Shown: positions 43,801 through 53,952, counted from the first letter of the stretch. The stretch: 64,000 nt of DNA from Roseomonas gilardii (GCF_001941945.1 NZ_CP015583.1:3107501-3171500); one strand, 5' to 3'. Notes: generated from the letters alone by a model not told the origin. Numbers and translations are program-made.

Positions 43801-44981
43801 TCGGCCGCGAGCCCGGCCTCCTCGCCGCCCAGCCGGGCCAGCGCCTCGTCGGCGGCGCGGGCGGCGATGGCGGCGCGTTCCAGATCCTCCTGCACCTGCC
43901 GCAGCCGCGCCTCGGCGGCCTCCAGCGCGACGCGGGCGCGCGATTCCTCGGCGGAAAGCCCCTCGGCCTCCACCCGGCGACGCTCCAGCAGCGTGCGGGC
44001 CAGGGCCTCGGCCTCGCGCGGCGCCGGCAGGGCGTTCGTGGCGGTATGGGCGGCCACGGCGGCGCGCGCTGCCTCGGCCTCGGCCGCCTGCAACGCCGCC
44101 TGGGCCTGCGCCCGCTGGCCACGCGCCAGAAGCAGCTCGGCCTCGCCGCGCCCGGCCAGGATGGCAAGCCATTCGGCCTCGGCCTCGCGCGTCAGGCCGG
44201 AGAGATTGCGGTAGCGGGCGGCCTGCTTGGCCTGCCGGCGCAGCCCCTCGCGCTGGCGCTCCAACTGGGCGCGCAGGTCCTCGGCGCGGGACAGGTTGCC
44301 CTCCGCCTGGCGCAGCTTCAGCTCCGCCTCGTGGCGCCGGGCGCGCAGGCCGGCGATGCCGGCGGCCTCCTCCAGCACCTGCCGGCGGTCCTCGGGCTTG
44401 GCGCCGATCAGCGCCGCGACCTTACCCTGGCTGACCATGCCGGAGGCGCGGGAGCCGGTGCCGAGATCGGCGAACATCGTCGCCACGTCGCGCCCGCGCA
44501 CCTCGCGCCCGTTGATGCGGTAGCCGGTGCCCTCGCCACGCTCGATGCGGCGGACGATCTCCAGCTCCGGCACCTCGGAATTGGGGGGCGGGGCGAGGCC
44601 GGCGGCATCTTCCAGCCAGAGCGCGACCTCGGCATGGGAGCGCGCGGAGCGGGTGCTGGTGCCGGCGAAGACCACGTCGTCCATCCCGGCGCCGCGCATG
44701 GCGCGGGCGTTGGATTCGCCCATGGCCCAGCGCAGCGCCTCCACGACATTGGACTTGCCGCAGCCGTTCGGGCCGACGATGCCGGTCAGCCCCGGCAGGA
44801 CCTCGACCGTCTGCGCCTCGGCGAAGGATTTGAAGCCGGCGATGCGCAGGCGGGTGAGCGTGGCGGAGCGCAGGGCGCGCTCCGTCGCCTCGCTGTCCCG
44901 GGAAGAGGTGCGGGTGGTGCCGCCCTCCTCCCCGTCACCCCCTTCATCGCCGGGCAGGTCGCGCGGCGGAATGGAGTCCAT
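40878..44981 (-). CDS. smc: Chromosome segregation SMC ATPase
   Basis: 1367 residues, longer than the usual 1150-1200. Walker A GPNGCGKSN is at about residues 70-78, after a 40-residue unconserved N-terminus. DVATMFADLGTGSRASGM and QVLEEAAGIAGLRARRHEA are SMC head features. Two very long Ala/Glu/Arg coiled-coil arms flank a hinge at about residues 590-730 (GDAPLLDATAVPPGLEVALG). The C-terminal head has LSLLSGGEQALTALSLIFAVF, the ABC signature, followed by Walker B VCVLDEVDAPLDDANVERL. It organises the chromosome with ScpAB. It is the third gene after DUF721 and the DsbA-like gene, a conserved alphaproteobacterial order. Confidence 0.95.
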   Translation of the reverse strand: MDSIPPRDLPGDEGGDGEEGGTTRTSSRDSEATERALRSATLTRLRIAGFKSFAEAQTVEVLPGLTGIVGPNGCGKSNVVEALRWAMGESNARAMRGAGMDDVVFAGTSTRSARSHAEVALWLEDAAGLAPPPNSEVPELEIVRRIERGEGTGYRINGREVRGRDVATMFADLGTGSRASGMVSQGKVAALIGAKPEDRRQVLEEAAGIAGLRARRHEAELKLRQAEGNLSRAEDLRAQLERQREGLRRQAKQAARYRNLSGLTREAEAEWLAILAGRGEAELLLARGQRAQAQAALQAAEAEAARAAVAAHTATNALPAPREAEALARTLLERRRVEAEGLSAEESRARVALEAAEARLRQVQEDLERAAIAARAADEALARLGGEEAGLAAEAGAMPARLAAAEAEAQAARAALDEAGRAAERAAEEASAAAADEAHRRAAREAAEARANRAAGALARLESERGEAEAVIPPPEALPAAETRLAEAEAARAAADAALEQAEAARVAAQEAHAAARLRADSAAAALQRATGDRDAALARLNRARRDSEQLAAEQARIAAARLPEGVLEAAREELAGAEAAHADTTEAAREAETAREAARAALARAREAASEAEAGQALLAAEAQGLEALLRTDAGKGDAPLLDATAVPPGLEVALGAALGEALEAAAAAEAPRHWRELPPLPGSGPLPDGVRGFDGLMEAPAPLRRALSQVGLLPEGMDGAALQPALAPGQILVSAEGGLWRWDGYTVRAGAPSAAAIRLQRRNRLRALKSDLDAARERAAGAREARSGAEAAEREAIARENASREARRAAEARLARARTEESRLAAEAAAVAGREAALAPRLEQAAAELEAAQAALSLAGEALAALPDAAEAARARDAARIAEAEAGAAEASARAARREAGLSLDAARTARDRLAADAARAESRLAALLPEIERALAEQAEAQAALEIAGRAGEVPVETARAALEAARAALAGARDTEARLREAAATLRAEAARIAARREALGAERAGWADRGAEAGRHLAELERRAEEARRLCREAAEAPEAAGSRREASARILAEAESAHAEAARILAGAEQAVRDTTEARHRAESAHAAAREARLSADAAVQRAEDAARALMARIAERLGPEAALPEAPEDLSEAAEERARRKAERLAREREEMGPVNLRAEGEVAEIEARLSGLDAERDSIATAINKLRGSVGHLNREARERLRAVFDRVNAEFQALFTRLFGGGRAHLALVGSEDILEAGLELFAEPPGKKLAALSLLSGGEQALTALSLIFAVFRCQPAPVCVLDEVDAPLDDANVERLCGLLDAMAEGGTRFLVVTHHPLTMARMHRLYGVTMQERGVSRLLSVDLSRAVEMVAQATP

Positions 44982-45009
44982 CTACGAAACGATCCTCAAC
45001 TTGATCCCG

Positions 45010-45681
45010 TCAGCCGGGCGTGGCCTGCTTCACCAGCTCGGCGAAGCGCTCGAAGGGGATCTCGCCCGGCACGGACTTGCCGTTGAACACGAAGGTCGGC
45101 GTGCTGTTCACGCTGAACTCGTTCTCGCCCTGCTGCCGCATCTCCATGATGGCGCGCTGCAGGTTGCGGTCGTTCACGGCGGCGTCGAAATCGGCGCGCG
45201 ACATGCCGGCCAGCGCGGCGATCTTCGCCACCTCGCCCAGATTGTCGATGCCGCGCGCGAAGGCCCAGCGGTCCTGGTTGGCGAAGAGGGCGCTGACGAA
45301 GCCCTCGTAGCGGTCCGCCGGCAGGGCACGGGCGGCGCAGGCCGCCGCGAGGGCGAGCTGGTCCAGCGGGAAGTCGCGCCACACCATGCGGGCCTTGCCG
45401 GGCTCCACCAGATCCGACTTCACCTTCGGCCAGACCTCGTTGTGGAAGCGGGCGCAATGCGGGCAGGTGAGGGAGAAATACTCGATCACCGTCACCGGGG
45501 CATCGGGCTTGCCTGCGCCGCGCTCCGCCATGCGCGGGTCCGGAGCCGCCGGGGTGGACGCCGGGGCGGCGGGCTGGGCAGGAGTCTGGGCCTGGGCCGG
45601 GCGGAGCGCCAGCAAAGCCTGGGACCCCAGGGGGACACCGATGGCCGTGGCCGCGAGCATGCCGCGTCGGGAAATCGTCAT
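45010..45681 (-). CDS. DsbA family thioredoxin-fold oxidoreductase
   Basis: 223 residues. A Tat-like signal (ISRRGMLAATAIGVPLG) precedes a Pro/Ala linker. The thioredoxin fold has the active site C73-P-H-C76 in YFSLTCPHCARFH, and the cis-proline loop STPTFVFNG. It should oxidise or isomerise disulfides in the periplasm. This subgroup, sitting between DUF721 and smc, is common in alphaproteobacteria; no functional tie to smc is known. It is 28 bp before smc. Confidence 0.9.
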   Translation of the reverse strand: MTISRRGMLAATAIGVPLGSQALLALRPAQAQTPAQPAAPASTPAAPDPRMAERGAGKPDAPVTVIEYFSLTCPHCARFHNEVWPKVKSDLVEPGKARMVWRDFPLDQLALAAACAARALPADRYEGFVSALFANQDRWAFARGIDNLGEVAKIAALAGMSRADFDAAVNDRNLQRAIMEMRQQGENEFSVNSTPTFVFNGKSVPGEIPFERFAELVKQATPG

Positions 45682-45702
45682 GATGGATCGCTCCGCTTGC
45701 CG

Positions 45703-46395
45703 TCAGCGCTTCCGATAAACGCCCTGGGCCATTCTTTCCAGCGCTGCCCGGAGATCCGGATCCTGCACCCCCGCCAGCCGCTCGGCCAGTTTCCCCGGCA
45801 GGATGGCCGGGTCGCGTGGGGCGGCTGGCCGTGCCGCCCTGCCCGCCGGGGCCTGCTGCACGAAGCGCAGCGCCTCCACGGCGATGCTGCCCAGGCTGGC
45901 ATTGATGCGGGCCATGAGCTGCGGGCCGAGATGCTGCAGCTCCATGGCCATGGGGCCGGAACAGGCGATGGTCAGCGTGCCGCGGGCGAGGCGCAAGGGC
46001 TGTGTCACGGCGGCCAGTTGCGGGCCGACGATGGCGGCCCAGTCCGAGATCAGGCTGGCCCCGGCGGGGCTGCGGCGGCGGAAGGCCGGGCGGGTGATGG
46101 GCGGCAGGACGATTCCCAGGGGGCGCAGCCCGGCCTCCGGCCGGCGCGGCGCGAAGGGACGGGCCGCCGGCCCGGCACCGCCCTGAACCGGCCCTGTCCG
46201 GGGCGTGGCCCCCGCCGGGGTGGCGCCCGGTGCCGCTTGCCGCCCGGTCCCGGGCGCGGCCATCCGGCCCGCCCCGGCTTCCGTGGCCTGGCCCCTCCCA
46301 TGCGGGCCGCGCTCCGCGTCCGGCTTCGTCGCCGGCTTCGCCCCATCGGGGCTTGATCGGCGGCCTGTCCCACCCTCCTTTGCCACCCGATGCAT
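45703..46395 (-). CDS. DUF721 family protein
   Basis: 230 residues if the ATG at 46395 is used. The first 100 residues are Pro/Arg/Gly-rich and poorly conserved. The DUF721 domain starts near RRPEAGLRPLGIVLPPITRPAFRRRSP and has GASLISDWAAIVGPQLAAVTQPLRL and GTLTIACSGPMAMELQHLG. The family is nucleic-acid-binding-like (DciA-related), possibly acting with DNA helicase loading, but this is not settled for alphaproteobacterial forms. Its ATG overlaps the mutY ATG on the opposite strand within ATGCAT. A start further in is possible. Confidence 0.72.
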   Translation of the reverse strand: MHRVAKEGGTGRRSSPDGAKPATKPDAERGPHGRGQATEAGAGRMAAPGTGRQAAPGATPAGATPRTGPVQGGAGPAARPFAPRRPEAGLRPLGIVLPPITRPAFRRRSPAGASLISDWAAIVGPQLAAVTQPLRLARGTLTIACSGPMAMELQHLGPQLMARINASLGSIAVEALRFVQQAPAGRAARPAAPRDPAILPGKLAERLAGVQDPDLRAALERMAQGVYRKR

Positions 46396-47583
46396 CCCCC
46401 TGCCCCTGAACTTCTCGACTGGTACGACCGCCACCGGCGCAGCCTGCCCTGGCGTGGCGAAGGCGATCCATACCGCATCTGGCTCTCGGAGGTGATGCTG
46501 CAGCAGACCACCGTGGCCGCGGTGGGCCCGCGCTACGCCCGTTTCCTCGCCCGCTTCCCCGATGTCGAGGCCCTGGCGGCGGCGCCCTGGGAGGCGGTGG
46601 CGGCGGAATGGGCCGGGCTCGGCTATTACGCCCGGGCGCGCAACCTGCATGCCGCCGCCCAGGCGGTGGCGGCGCGCGGCGGCTTTCCGGAAACCGAGGC
46701 CGGCCTGCGCGCCCTGCCCGGCATCGGCGCCTATACCTCGGCTGCCGTGGCCGCCATCGCCTTCGGCTGCCCCACCGTGCCGGTGGACGGCAATGTGGAG
46801 CGCGTGACAGCCCGGCTCTTCGACATCCGCGACCCGCTGCCCGCCGCGCGGCCCCGCCTCGCCCAGCTCGCCCGCGGCTTCATGGAGCAGCCCGTGGCCC
46901 GCGCCCGGCCGGGGGATTTCGCCCAGGCGCTGTTCGACCTGGGTGCCACGATCTGCACCCCGCGCCGCCCGGCCTGCGCCCTGTGCCCCTGGCGCGGCCA
47001 TTGCGCCGCCCAGGCCGCCGGGGTGCAGGACAGCCTGCCGGTCAAGGCGCCGAAACCGGTGCGGGGGCTGCGGCACGGCATGCATTTCCTGCTGCGCGAC
47101 GGCAGCGGCCGGTTGCTGCTGCGGCACCGGCCGCCGCAGGGGCTGCTGGGCGGCATGCCCGAGATCCCCGGCACACCCTGGCGCGAGGGTGCGGCCTGGA
47201 GCGAGGCGGAGGCCCTGGCCCATGCGCCGCTTGCCGCTGAATGGCGGCTGCTGCCCGGCGTGGCGCGGCATGGCTTCACCCATCTGGAGCTGGAGATGCG
47301 GCTGCTGACCGCCCTGCTGCCGGAAGGCGCGTCGGTCCCGGAGGGCTTCTTCTGGCTCGGCGAGGCCGAGGCGAGGGGCGCCCTGCCCACCGCCATGGGC
47401 CGGCTGCTGGCCCTGGCCGCACCTGGCGGGGAAGGCCCCGTGCCACAGGTCCCTACAACACCGGCCGGCACCGGCCTGCTTGCGGGCGAGGCCCCGGCCA
47501 TGGCACCCAGGGCCACCCCGGCCCGGGGGCGCCCGCGTGGCGCCCCAGGCTCCGGGCCACCGAAACGCCGGACGAAACCATGA
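46390..47583 (+). CDS. mutY: A/G-specific adenine DNA glycosylase
   Basis: 397 residues. The catalytic domain has SEVMLQQTTVAAV, with the catalytic glutamate before the MLQQT block, LPGIGAYTSAAVAAIAFG (helix-hairpin-helix) and TVPVDGNVERV. The iron-sulfur cluster cysteines are C-x6-C-x2-C-x5-C in ICTPRRPACALCPWRGHC. The C-terminal Nudix-like OG-recognition domain follows. It removes adenine paired with 8-oxoguanine. Its ATG shares six bases with the DUF721 ATG. The stop overlaps bioY as ATGA. Confidence 0.94.
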   Translation: MHPPAPELLDWYDRHRRSLPWRGEGDPYRIWLSEVMLQQTTVAAVGPRYARFLARFPDVEALAAAPWEAVAAEWAGLGYYARARNLHAAAQAVAARGGFPETEAGLRALPGIGAYTSAAVAAIAFGCPTVPVDGNVERVTARLFDIRDPLPAARPRLAQLARGFMEQPVARARPGDFAQALFDLGATICTPRRPACALCPWRGHCAAQAAGVQDSLPVKAPKPVRGLRHGMHFLLRDGSGRLLLRHRPPQGLLGGMPEIPGTPWREGAAWSEAEALAHAPLAAEWRLLPGVARHGFTHLELEMRLLTALLPEGASVPEGFFWLGEAEARGALPTAMGRLLALAAPGGEGPVPQVPTTPAGTGLLAGEAPAMAPRATPARGRPRGAPGSGPPKRRTKP

Positions 47584-48113
47584 ACGCTCTCCTGACACAG
47601 GCCCGGTCGCGCGGCGGCCTCCTCTCCTTCGCCCGCTTCCTGGGCCTCGCCCTGATCGGCTCGGGCATCCTCGCCGCATCGGCGCAGATCACCGTGCCGA
47701 TGTGGCCGGTGCCGGCGACGCTGCAGACGCTCGCGGTGCTGCTGCTCGGCGCCCTCGGCGGCTCCCGCCTCGGCGCCGCCAGCGTGGCGCTCTACCTTGC
47801 CGAGGGCGCGATGGGCCTGCCGGTCTTCGCGGGCGCCACCACCGGGCTCACCGCCTTCGCCGGCCCGACCGCCGGCTACCTGCTGGGCTTCCTGCCCGCC
47901 GCCTGGATCGCCGGCCAGGCCTCCGGCTCCTGGCTGCGCGGCGCCCTGGTGCTGACCGTGGCGCATCTCGTGCCCTTCGTGCCGGGCGTCGCCTGGCTGG
48001 CTGGCTTCACCGGCTGGGAAAAGGCGCTGATGGCCGGCTTCATGCTGTTCATCCCCGGCACGCTGGTGAAGACCGGCCTCGCCTTCGCGGCGCTGCGGCT
48101 CGCCCGCCGCTGA
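47580..48113 (+). CDS. bioY: Biotin transporter BioY
   Basis: 177 residues. ATG 47580 overlaps the mutY stop. The BioY family pattern is clear: MWPVPATLQTLAVLLLGALGGSRLGAASVALYLAEGAMGLPVFAG, then GPTAGYLLGFLPAAWIAG. Six helices form the S-component of an ECF-type transporter. No BioM/BioN gene is adjacent, as is usual for solitary BioY. It shares the mutY transcript. Confidence 0.92.
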   Translation: MNALLTQARSRGGLLSFARFLGLALIGSGILAASAQITVPMWPVPATLQTLAVLLLGALGGSRLGAASVALYLAEGAMGLPVFAGATTGLTAFAGPTAGYLLGFLPAAWIAGQASGSWLRGALVLTVAHLVPFVPGVAWLAGFTGWEKALMAGFMLFIPGTLVKTGLAFAALRLARR

Positions 48114-48123
48114 GCCTCCCGCG

Positions 48124-48171
48124 CCCGCAGGGGCGCCGGGCAGGGAGCCCGCAGGGGCGCCGGGCAGGGAG
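48124..48171 (+). repeat. Exact 24-bp tandem duplication
   Basis: Two identical 24-bp units, 48124-48147 and 48148-48171, beginning CCCGCAGGGGCGCC. The second unit supplies the left arm of the terminator-like hairpin at 48154-48189, so the duplication has created two alternative left arms for the same right arm. Confidence 0.85.
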
Positions 48172-48189
48172 ATAGTTGCCCGGCGCCCC
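48154..48189 (+). terminator. Strong hairpin after bioY, then two further hairpins
   Basis: A perfect 13-bp stem GGGGCGCCGGGCA with a 10-nt loop lies at 48154-48189, between the convergent bioY and acyl carrier protein genes. Two more perfect hairpins follow: CCGGATGTGG at 48197-48222 and an 11-bp CGCCCCGGGGG arm at 48259-48289. No T-run is present. They probably act as transcription and decay barriers. Confidence 0.6.
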
Positions 48190-48361
48190 ATACGGACCGG
48201 ATGTGGGCCCGTCCACATCCGGCCGGGCCGCGTTCCCGGGGAGGGGCGCGCGGCCTGCCGCCCCGGGGGTGGAGTTCCCCCCCGGGGCGATCCTGATTTG
48301 CCGGCATGGCCGCATCGGCGGCCATCCGGCGCGTCGCCTCCGGGCACCTATCCCGGGCAGG

Positions 48362-48619
48362 TCACCCGGGCAGGCGCTCCCGCACCAGCGCCATCAGCCC
48401 GCCCACATCCGGCACCTGCGCCGCCGCTTCCGGCGGGATCTCGACGCCGAAGGCGTCCTCCAGGTCCATCAGCAGGTTCACATGCGCGACCGAATCCCAA
48501 CCGGCCACGTCGGCGGCGGTCAGCCCTTCGTGGAAGGCGCCGCGGAAGCCTGGGAAGGCCCGGCGCAGCACCGTCTCGAAACGCGCGGCCAGCCCGGCCT
48601 CCACGGTTCCAGCCATCAT
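48362..48619 (-). CDS. Acyl carrier protein
   Basis: 85 residues. AGAGGA stands about ten bases before the ATG at 48619, with a second ATG at 48616. It has the four-helix carrier layout with the phosphopantetheine attachment Ser43 in GWDSVAHVNLLMDLEDAFG, and IPPEAAAQVPDVGGLMALV at the end. It should carry an acyl chain loaded by the adjacent AMP ligase. It is the last gene of the WcbI operon, eleven bases after the ligase. It differs from the general fatty-acid ACP, which is usually next to fabF, so it is a dedicated carrier. Confidence 0.85.
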   Translation of the reverse strand: MMAGTVEAGLAARFETVLRRAFPGFRGAFHEGLTAADVAGWDSVAHVNLLMDLEDAFGVEIPPEAAAQVPDVGGLMALVRERLPG

Positions 48620-48629
48620 CGCGTTCCTC

Positions 48630-50410
<1,781 letters not shown>

Positions 50411-50414
<4 letters not shown>

Positions 50415-51301
50415 GTGAAATACGGCCGCCAGCGGATGTAATCCACGATGTAGTCGCGGAAGCTCAGCGCGCTGGCATTCACCAGCACCCGTTCCGCCGG
50501 ATCGTGCCAGCGCAGGCCGAAATGCCGCGCCACCAGCGGATTGACCGGGATCTGCGCGAAATGCTGGCCGCGATAGGCCTCCGTCAGCGTGCAGACCTCG
50601 GCATGGGCCTGCGCGGCGTCGATCTCCAGCGGCCCGGCCGAGGCCTCCAGCATCTGCCGCAGGATCTCGCGCAGGAGGGGCGCGGTGATGTGCATGTAGT
50701 CGTGGAACAGCCGCTCCTCGCGGAAGCGCCCGGCGACGAAGGGCGCCAGCGCGATGTCGCTGTCCCTGTCCCGCGCTTCCGCGCGCGCAATGTCGAAGCC
50801 GAGGCGGCGGTCGAGGCGCGGCAGCTCCGCGGCGCAACGCTCCAGGTACAGGTCGAAGAGCGCGTCGTCCGGCAGCGCGATCGCCTCCGCCTCCACCGAC
50901 AGCATCATGGCGATGCGGTCGCCCAGGCGGTAGCGCTCGCCCTCCGGATAATCTTCATCGCCAGTCCCGCCCTTGCGCGGGTCCAGCGCCTCGAAGGGCC
51001 AGAGCGCGGTGATGTTCTGCGGCGGGAAGCGCAGCACCGGCGTGCCCTCCGGCATGCGGTCCCGCAGCGCCGCGCGCTCCTCGACGAAGGCGTTGTCGAA
51101 GACCTGCTCCCACAGCATCGCGGGTGCGTCACGGAAATCGGGATAACTGTCCCATCCCGCCTCCGCGCGGTCGAGCGTGTGGTAGCCGACATGAATCACG
51201 TCGAAGCGCTCGGCGAAGCTGGGGATGCGCCCCAGCACCTCCGCCATCTCCTGCCCCTGGCAGTTCGCGCCGATCACCAGGCGCGCGCGGGCTTCGCTCA
51301 T
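50411..51301 (-). CDS. WcbI family polysaccharide-modifying acyltransferase-like protein
   Basis: 296 residues. The N-terminus LVIGANCQGQEMAEVLGRIPSF contains the WcbI-type GNCQ-like block, with Cys14. A variable middle follows. The C-terminus is PVNPLVARHFGLRW and ends DYIRWRPYF, shared with the next gene. WcbI from Burkholderia capsule clusters binds CoA and is proposed to acetylate a polysaccharide. Here an acyl-ACP donor is encoded beside it, so the acyl group may be longer. The start overlaps nothing but lies 22 bp after the upstream stop. The activity itself is inferred. Confidence 0.72.
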
Positions 51302-51323
51302 CGCCCCCTCCCCTTCGCCCGCC

Positions 51324-52661
51324 TCAGCGCGCCCATGGCTGCCACCGGATGTAGCGGAGCATGTATTCGCGGAAGGTCCAGCGGTTGCCGAACCAGGCGA
51401 AGCACGTATCGCCGTCGCACCAGTCGAGGCCCAGGCGCCGCGCCACCTCGGGGTGCAGCGGGGTCTGCCGCGTGCAGGACAGGCCGAGCCAGCCACGGCT
51501 CGCCTGCCGGTATTCCTCCAGCGCCGCCTCGCGCACCGAGGCGTCCAGCAGCGAGGTCCGGCGCAGCAGCGCCTCGGTCACCAGATGGAAAGGCACACCG
51601 GCCGGATCGTTCGGCGCGTTGAACAGCGGCGCGCGGCGCATCATCGCCCGCATCTCCGCCGCGACGCGGATCTCGCAGCCTGCCTCGGCCTGCTCCCAGG
51701 CAGCGAAGTCAGAGGCCGCCCAGTCGCCGGCGATGTCCAGCGCCTCGCAAGAGGCGGCGAGGTAGCGGCGGTACAACTCGCCATCCTTCAGCCTCTCCGC
51801 CTCCACCGCGAGGCCGGCGGCGATCCGGTCGGTATAGAGCGCGCCGCCGTAGCGGCCGCCGGGCCAGAGCCGCTCCGGCCGGTTGCGCGGATCGGACGCC
51901 AGCAGCGGCCAGTGCAGGTGCCCCTGCAAGGCGGGGAAGCGCAGGCCTTCCGCCAGAGCGCCCTGCGGGGCCGCCACCCCGGAGGAGGGCTGGGACCAGA
52001 GCGCCACCGGCCCCTCCTCCCCGGCCGCGGCCAGGGCGGAAGCGAGGTCCTCGCCCTCCCCGACATGGCGCGGCACCAGGCGCCCCGACAGGCTCCGCAG
52101 GCGGGCGAGGTTGCGGGCGAGCTGCCGCGCCTGGTGGTTGCCCGCGATCAGCAGGGTGATGGCGGCGTGCGTGCCCTCCGTCGGGGCGGTGGTCGCAGCC
52201 ACGCCCGGCACCGGAAAGAGGCGCAGCGTCTGCCAGGCGAAGGCCAGCCGGCGCGTGTCGCCCGAGGGCGGCTGCCCGGGCCGCGAAGGCGGGCGGGAGG
52301 CGTCGGGCTGCTCGAAAACGAGGTCGTTGGCGGCATCCGTCCGCAGCAGTTCCGGCGGCAGGTCCAGCGTGAAGCTGCCGGTGGCCTGCGCCACGATTTC
52401 CGGCAGGACCGTTCCGTTCAGGACCGGCCGCAGCCGCTGCACGCGGTGTCCGCTCTCATGGTTCAGCGCAGGAAAGCCCCTTGCCTCAAGCCGCAGCGGC
52501 ACGCCCGGGCGCAGGGGGAGGAGTTCCGGGGAGAGTTCCAGGCGGCAGCGATCGTCCATGCTCCAGACGATCTCTGGCTCCTGGTGCGACCAGCCTTCCC
52601 GGCGGAACAGATGGCTGTTCCCGTCCGCTCCGAAATAGATCAGCAGCACCTGCGCCGCCAT
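51324..52661 (-). CDS. WcbI-like protein with extra N-terminal domain and altered active-site Cys
   Basis: 445 residues. Residues 1-160 form an extra beta-rich domain (YFGADGNSHLFRREGW, SFTLDLPPELLRTDAANDLVFEQPDASRPPS) of the type seen in polysaccharide-biosynthesis proteins. The WcbI-like part begins at ITLLIAGNHQARQLARNLARL, where the Cys of GNCQ is replaced by His176. Its C-terminus PLHPEVARRLGLDWCDGD, ending FREYMLRYIRWQPW, clearly parallels the neighbour. It is probably a partner or a different-specificity paralogue. It is the first gene of the operon; its promoter region holds three inverted repeats. Confidence 0.68.
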   Translation of the reverse strand: MAAQVLLIYFGADGNSHLFRREGWSHQEPEIVWSMDDRCRLELSPELLPLRPGVPLRLEARGFPALNHESGHRVQRLRPVLNGTVLPEIVAQATGSFTLDLPPELLRTDAANDLVFEQPDASRPPSRPGQPPSGDTRRLAFAWQTLRLFPVPGVAATTAPTEGTHAAITLLIAGNHQARQLARNLARLRSLSGRLVPRHVGEGEDLASALAAAGEEGPVALWSQPSSGVAAPQGALAEGLRFPALQGHLHWPLLASDPRNRPERLWPGGRYGGALYTDRIAAGLAVEAERLKDGELYRRYLAASCEALDIAGDWAASDFAAWEQAEAGCEIRVAAEMRAMMRRAPLFNAPNDPAGVPFHLVTEALLRRTSLLDASVREAALEEYRQASRGWLGLSCTRQTPLHPEVARRLGLDWCDGDTCFAWFGNRWTFREYMLRYIRWQPWAR

Positions 52662-52702
52662 GCACCAGCCCCCGGTGAACCATTAACAATATCTACCAGG
52701 GG

Positions 52703-52756
52703 TTGCGTTACCGCAAGAAATTGCACTGCAACAGAGTGCCGTGACGGCTGGCACTC
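52703..52756 (-). promoter_or_regulatory. Three inverted repeats in the WcbI operon leader
   Basis: TTGCG-TTAC-CGCAA (52703-52716), TTGCA-C-TGCAA (52721-52731) and GAGTGCC-N9-GGCACTC (52734-52756) follow each other upstream of the operon start. The first two lie where a -35/-10 region would be and could be operators. The third is followed by TTTTT on the + strand. The rest of the 205-bp gap to ccrM holds no gene. Confidence 0.45.
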
Positions 52757-52866
52757 GTTTTTGTTAGGAGGGTGGCGTGAATCCCCCGCCCGCAGGCCCA
52801 TAGGTGACCGGCCCGGCAGCGAAACCAAGAAAGCGGATCGGGACAGGAGGAAGGCCGGGGTGGCCC

Positions 52867-53952
52867 TCAGACCTGTCCGGCGAGTTCGGTGCGGAACTCG
52901 TCCAGCAGGCGCAGCGAGCCGTCGCGGCGCTCCACATGCCAGAAGAGCCAGCCGTTGCAGGTCGGTGCCTCCTGTACCTCCGCGCCGACCTTGTGGATCG
53001 AGCCGAGCGCCTTGCCGCAGCGGAGCGTGCCATCCGCCCCGACCTCCGCCCGCCAGCGGCGGTGCCGGTCCACGAGGCGCGAGCCCGGCGGCACGAGGCC
53101 ACGCTCCACCAGCGTGCCGAAGGGGATGCGCGGCTGCTCCCGCCGGGCCGGCAGGCTGAGCGCCAGGCTTTCCGGCAGCGGCTCCACCGCCTCGATGCGC
53201 GCGCGTGCCGCCTCGGCATAGGCCTCGTCACGCTCGATGCCGATGAAGCGGCGGCCGAGGCGCCGTGCCACCGCCGCCGTGGTGCCGCTGCCCATGAAGG
53301 GGTCGAGCACCACCTCGCCCGGCGCGGTGCAGCTCAGGATCACCCGGTGCAGCAGCGCCTCCGGCTTCTGCGTCGGGTGCAGCTTCTTGCCCTTCTCGTC
53401 GCGCAGGCGCTCATTGCCCGTGCAGAGCGGGATCAGCCAGTCCGACCGCATCTGCACGTCGTCGTTCAGAGACTTCATGGCGGCGTAGTTGAACTTGTAG
53501 CGGCTTTCCGGCCCGCGCGAGGCCCAGATCAGTGTCTCATGCGCGTTGGTGAAGCGCCGGCCACGGAAGTTCGGCATCGGGTTCGACTTGCGCCACACCA
53601 CGTCGTTCAGAATCCAGTAGCCGAGATCCTGCAAGGCCGTGCCGAGGCGGAAGACATTGTGATAGGCGCCGATCACCCAGATCGTGCCGTCCTTGCGCAG
53701 CACGCGGCGGCATTCGGTCAGCCAGGCACGGGTGAAGGAGTCATAGGCCGGGAAGCCGTCGAAACGGTCCCAGGCATCGTCCACTCCGTCCACCAGCCCG
53801 CCCTCCGGGCGCACGAGATCGCCCTTGAGCTGCAGGTTGTACGGAGGGTCCGCGAAGATCGCATGCACCGAGGCCGGCGGCAGTTGACGCAGCATGTCGA
53901 GGCAGTCGCCGACCATGACCTGGTCGAGCGGAAGGTCCAGCCCGGTGCCCAC
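52867..53952 (-). CDS. ccrM: CcrM-type adenine DNA methyltransferase (GANTC)
   Basis: 361 residues from the GTG at 53952, which has GAGGGGG six bases upstream. The beta-class motif order is seen: [18 protein letters not shown] (catalytic DPPY), then [24 protein letters not shown] (AdoMet binding). The C-terminal domain [14 protein letters not shown]... [20 protein letters not shown] with [10 protein letters not shown] is specific to CcrM. It methylates GANTC and sets the cell-cycle methylation state in alphaproteobacteria. The order with rnhB nearby is also conserved. Three GANTC sites lie directly in its leader. Confidence 0.93.
   Translation of the reverse strand: MGTGLDLPLDQVMVGDCLDMLRQLPPASVHAIFADPPYNLQLKGDLVRPEGGLVDGVDDAWDRFDGFPAYDSFTRAWLTECRRVLRKDGTIWVIGAYHNVFRLGTALQDLGYWILNDVVWRKSNPMPNFRGRRFTNAHETLIWASRGPESRYKFNYAAMKSLNDDVQMRSDWLIPLCTGNERLRDEKGKKLHPTQKPEALLHRVILSCTAPGEVVLDPFMGSGTTAAVARRLGRRFIGIERDEAYAEAARARIEAVEPLPESLALSLPARREQPRIPFGTLVERGLVPPGSRLVDRHRRWRAEVGADGTLRCGKALGSIHKVGAEVQEAPTCNGWLFWHVERRDGSLRLLDEFRTELAGQV

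Noticed and set aside
40977-45086. 1369-residue open frame on the strand opposite smc
   Set aside because: It is a shadow of the Ala/Glu/Arg-rich smc codons in high-GC DNA; it has no domain and reads as low-complexity Gly/Arg/Leu text.
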